Assembly: GCA_947460525.1 (NCBI GenBank)
Contig: CANHIV010000013.1
Span: 1-9,547 of the forward strand
Direction of reading: 5' to 3'
Source of the DNA: Flavobacteriales bacterium
Lineage (GTDB): Bacteria; Bacteroidota; Bacteroidia; Flavobacteriales_D; Sanyastnellaceae
Length of the DNA: 9,547 nt
The notes under the pieces are model-generated. The model made no database searches and was not told the origin of the DNA. It saw nothing but the letters and a program-made list of their open reading frames with translations. Each line of letters begins with the position of its first letter. Position 1 is the first letter of the stretch. This document shows positions 7,082-9,547 of the stretch, one piece after another. A program made the position numbers and the translations under genes.

Positions 7082-8754
7082 GAGTATCGTTTACTTTGTT
7101 GATGATCTGCTGCTTGTTGCAGCAGGCGTTTTCTCAGAATGCGCCTGGTTTTTATTGGGTAGGTTTTTCTGACAAGTTGGGCACACCTTATAGCCTAGTG
7201 TATCCGCAAGCCTTTTTATCGGAAAGGGCATTGGCCAAGCGATCGTTATTGCAGAAAGAGATCACAACGCAAGATTTGCCTGTGAACCCCACCTATGTGC
7301 AAGCTGTGTTGGATAGTTCTGGGGGCTCTTTGCACCATGTGAGCAAGTGGTTCAATTCGATGACGGTGAATCTTTCAGGTTTGGATAGCGCCAGTTTGGT
7401 GACAGCCCTCGAAAAAATAACCAATTTGCCTTTTGTTGTAGAAGTCAAGAATACCGCAGCTCGGCCCCATGAATGGGCAGCGGAAAGGTCCCTGAAAACA
7501 AGAACAGAAACCGAAATAGCGGTTGCGTGGAATGAACCCAGTTCAACGCCTTATGGCAAGGCCTTTAATCAATTGGATTTATTGGCCATTCCAAGATTGC
7601 ATGAGGCGGGATTTTATGGGAAGGACATTCATGTGGGTGTTTTTGATGTAGGTTGGATGTACGTACCGGAAATGCATGCATTTGATGCTTTGAGAGAAGA
7701 GGGGAGATTGATGATGACCAGAGATTTTGTGAATCCACTAGCACCCAATGTATTTGATGGGGGTGATCACGGCACAACAGTTTTGGCTTTGATGACCGCT
7801 GAATTGGACAGCGGTAAGTATTTGGGAGCTGCACCAGAGGCCAACTATTACTTGTTTCAAACGGAGAATAGCGCTTCTGAATACAGGATAGAAGAGGACA
7901 ATTGGGTGGCCGCTGCAGAGCTCGCGGATTCATTGGGATTAGATATCATCAATTCGTCTTTGGGCTATTCCACTTTTGATGATACCACAATGAACTATAC
8001 TTATTCGGACATGAATGGCCATGTGTCCCGTGCAAGTCAAGCGGCGCAATGGTTGTCTGAGCGTGGGGTTTTGGTGGTTTGCAGCGCAGGGAATTCCGGC
8101 AATTATCCTTGGTATTATTTGCACGCACCCAGTGATGCTGAAAAAATATTGTGCATTGGTGCAACGGATAGTTTGGGTATAGATGCTATTTTTTCTTCAC
8201 ATGGCCCATCATCCGATGGTCGCATGAAACCCAATGTCACCGCGCAAGGTAGAAGAACGTATTACCCTGTTCAGCAAGATGCGATTGGAAGAGGTTCGGG
8301 AACTTCTTTCAGTGCGCCATTGATCACGGGAGGAATGGCTTGTGCTATGCAGGCGATTCCAGGAATCGACAATCAATCATGGATGAGCTGGGCGGAATCG
8401 TCAGGAACGCAAGCCGGCAATCCGGATTACCACATGGGGCATGGAATTCCTGATCTTTGGTGGATGGTTCAGAAGCATGCGCCAGTGTTTCAGTTGCCCA
8501 ATTTTCAGATCCAATCCATTTATCCTAACCCTACTTTGGGGAATTTAGATGTCATAACATCAGGTGCTGATTTGTATGAATGGATGATCTCTGATTTAGC
8601 AGGTAGGGTGGTCTCGAAATACAATTATACGCAACCTTGGGAACGAAATTATTTGCAATTGAATGTCTCTAACTTGACCAATGGATTGTATCATTTGACC
8701 ATCGTTACTGCTGAAGGAAAGAGCACAACCATGTTTCAAAAAATTTCTGAATAA
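7078..8754 (+). CDS. Secreted S8 subtilisin-like serine protease with T9SS C-terminal sorting domain
   Basis: This 558-residue protease probably reaches the outer surface or medium by Sec then type IX secretion. The order is: signal peptide (1-20, MRVSFTLLMICCLLQQAFSQ), an N-terminal propeptide-like region (25-130) with YWVGFSDK, AFLSERALAKR, DLPVNPTYV and SKWFNSMTV, typical of Bacteroidota subtilases, then the peptidase domain. The catalytic triad is D190 (HVGVFDVGW), H231 (GGDHGTTVLALM) and S410 (GTSFSAP), with oxyanion N339 in CSAGNSG. All are intact, so activity is expected. The tail (about 479-557) has IYPNP, a DLAGRVV strand, LTNGLYHL and a final Thr-x-Met-Phe-x-Lys, the pattern of a type A T9SS sorting domain. 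I chose the ATG at 7078 over an upstream TTG at 7033 because it begins the signal peptide and gives the ATGA overlap with the previous gene. It overlaps the downstream gene by one base. Confidence 0.95.
   Translation: MRVSFTLLMICCLLQQAFSQNAPGFYWVGFSDKLGTPYSLVYPQAFLSERALAKRSLLQKEITTQDLPVNPTYVQAVLDSSGGSLHHVSKWFNSMTVNLSGLDSASLVTALEKITNLPFVVEVKNTAARPHEWAAERSLKTRTETEIAVAWNEPSSTPYGKAFNQLDLLAIPRLHEAGFYGKDIHVGVFDVGWMYVPEMHAFDALREEGRLMMTRDFVNPLAPNVFDGGDHGTTVLALMTAELDSGKYLGAAPEANYYLFQTENSASEYRIEEDNWVAAAELADSLGLDIINSSLGYSTFDDTTMNYTYSDMNGHVSRASQAAQWLSERGVLVVCSAGNSGNYPWYYLHAPSDAEKILCIGATDSLGIDAIFSSHGPSSDGRMKPNVTAQGRRTYYPVQQDAIGRGSGTSFSAPLITGGMACAMQAIPGIDNQSWMSWAESSGTQAGNPDYHMGHGIPDLWWMVQKHAPVFQLPNFQIQSIYPNPTLGNLDVITSGADLYEWMISDLAGRVVSKYNYTQPWERNYLQLNVSNLTNGLYHLTIVTAEGKSTTMFQKISE
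7107..7125 (+). other. 7-bp GC-rich inverted repeat in the subtilase signal-peptide coding region
   Basis: CTGCTGC (7107-7113) and GCAGCAG (7119-7125) are perfect reverse complements with a 5-base loop, starting about 30 bases after the subtilase ATG. In mRNA it would form a stable small hairpin over codons 10-16. It may affect initiation at the coupled start, or simply be a by-product of the Cys-Leu-Leu-Gln-Gln codons. Confidence 0.4.
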
Positions 8755-9547
8755 TGTATCAGCGTTTGTTTTTTTTGTTGGTAGCTGTAGTTTTGGTCCA
8801 TGTCCTCAACGCGCAGTCGCCATTTGTGGTTCATGAGATCTATGATGATCCAGGTTATTATTCCAATCACATTTATACTTGGGTAAATAACGCCACTCTT
8901 CGAAAGGAGGCCAACAGAAATGCTATGGCCATGGGCACTTTGTCCATAGGCTCAGTTTGTGAGTTAATCAAAAGTGGAGCCGATACCGTTGAAATTGCGG
9001 GGATCGGCAGTCCGTGGTATTATGTGCGATGTGATGAAAAGGAAGGCTGGATTTGGGGAGGTTTGCTGACCAAAATGTGTGTTGGAAGCAATGTCCAATC
9101 GGATGTGAAGTTTTTAATGGGGTATCAGTTGTATGATGACATTGCAGAGGCTGGTTTTAAGCAAACCTATGTCCAAATAAGGGCCATCAAGAACAATACA
9201 GAATTGTCAAGTGTTAGCTTCCCCTTATTGGAACCTGCGTGGGGTCTTCAAAATTTGGGATCCAAAGGATTGAAAGGGGTGCACGATATTATTGCAGTAG
9301 CCCAATCTGGAGAATCTTGTGGGCATTTTTATGGGAATGCCTATGTGTTGTGGGATGGCGTAAAACTGATGGACCCACTTGTCATCGGAGGTGTTCCAGA
9401 TGGTGATTTTGGTGTTTGGGATTCGCCCATTTTTCCCGCTGACATAGAAGGAAAAGCAGATCTGTTGATATTGGACAGTGAGGATTACACGTCTTTGGAG
9501 TCAACCGAGAGTGAGACTTATGCCTATGTCTCTGAGCGATTGGCCAA
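8754..9547 (+). CDS. Exported bacterial SH3-domain protein, truncated by the window edge
   Basis: The frame starts at an ATG (8754-8756) that shares its first base with the subtilase stop TAA and stays open to the right edge (264 codons visible, C-terminus missing). The product has a signal peptide (MYQRLFFLLVAVVLVHVLNA, cleavage near NAQ). It is followed by a bacterial SH3-like domain at about 41-108, visible as YTWVNNATLRKEANRNA, GTLSIGSVCELI and WYYVRCDEKEGWIWGGLL (the usual 'WYKV...GWV...L' ending). Residues 118-250 form a second region with a Gly/Trp-rich segment (CGHFYGNAYVLWDGVKLMDPL) and FPAD, whose family I cannot name. SH3b domains in bacterial envelope proteins often bind peptidoglycan or other polymers, but no catalytic residues are evident here. 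Its coupling to the MORN_2 and subtilase genes suggests a joint cell-surface role. Confidence 0.85.
   Translation, partial: MYQRLFFLLVAVVLVHVLNAQSPFVVHEIYDDPGYYSNHIYTWVNNATLRKEANRNAMAMGTLSIGSVCELIKSGADTVEIAGIGSPWYYVRCDEKEGWIWGGLLTKMCVGSNVQSDVKFLMGYQLYDDIAEAGFKQTYVQIRAIKNNTELSSVSFPLLEPAWGLQNLGSKGLKGVHDIIAVAQSGESCGHFYGNAYVLWDGVKLMDPLVIGGVPDGDFGVWDSPIFPADIEGKADLLILDSEDYTSLESTESETYAYVSERLA

Noticed and set aside
7565..7933. Open frame of 122 codons on the minus strand
   Set aside because: It is antisense to the subtilase catalytic domain. Its Pro, His and Ser-rich composition is typical of a shadow frame.

Overview
The window looks like an ordinary chromosomal segment from a marine or freshwater member of the Bacteroidota, probably near Flavobacteriales or Sphingobacteriales. 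The evidence is lineage-typical protein families: a subtilase with a C-terminal type IX secretion (T9SS) sorting domain, a MORN/YwqK-type exported repeat protein, a DAO-family flavoprotein starting with the characteristic 'SYWE' N-terminus, and a large TPR-like surface protein ending in a 'YYFKNG.SIT' tail. Start codons also lack clear Shine-Dalgarno sequences and are preceded by A-rich leaders, as is usual in this phylum. Coding density is very high and no stretch over 100 bases lacks a gene. I see no tRNA, rRNA, CRISPR array, insertion sequence or integrase.

Layout from left to right: (1) a small two-pass membrane protein (31-603, +) overlaps tail-to-tail with (2) aroQ, type II 3-dehydroquinate dehydratase (595-1017, -). 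aroQ lies directly downstream of, and shares one base with, (3) a 923-residue exported TPR/coiled-coil protein (1017-3788, -). (4) A FAD-dependent oxidoreductase (3822-4925, +) diverges from gene 3 across only 33 bases. It converges on (5) mdh, malate dehydrogenase (4972-5910, -), with a perfect 12-bp hairpin between them that probably terminates both transcripts. (6)-(8) Across an 88-base divergent gap lies a tightly coupled run of three exported proteins on the + strand: a MORN_2/YwqK repeat protein (5999-7081), an S8 subtilase with a T9SS tail (7078-8754), and an SH3b-domain protein that runs off the right edge (8754-9547). The junctions are ATGA (4-base overlap) and TAATG (1-base overlap), so the three are very likely one operon.

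Housekeeping metabolism (aroQ, mdh) is interleaved with cell-envelope and secreted proteins of mostly unknown function. The most notable points are the coupled three-gene operon of exported proteins, the large TPR/coiled-coil protein with a conserved tail, a 10-mer shared by the two divergent intergenic gaps, and an imperfect inverted repeat between mdh and the operon. I found no clear evidence for a new defence or mobile system.
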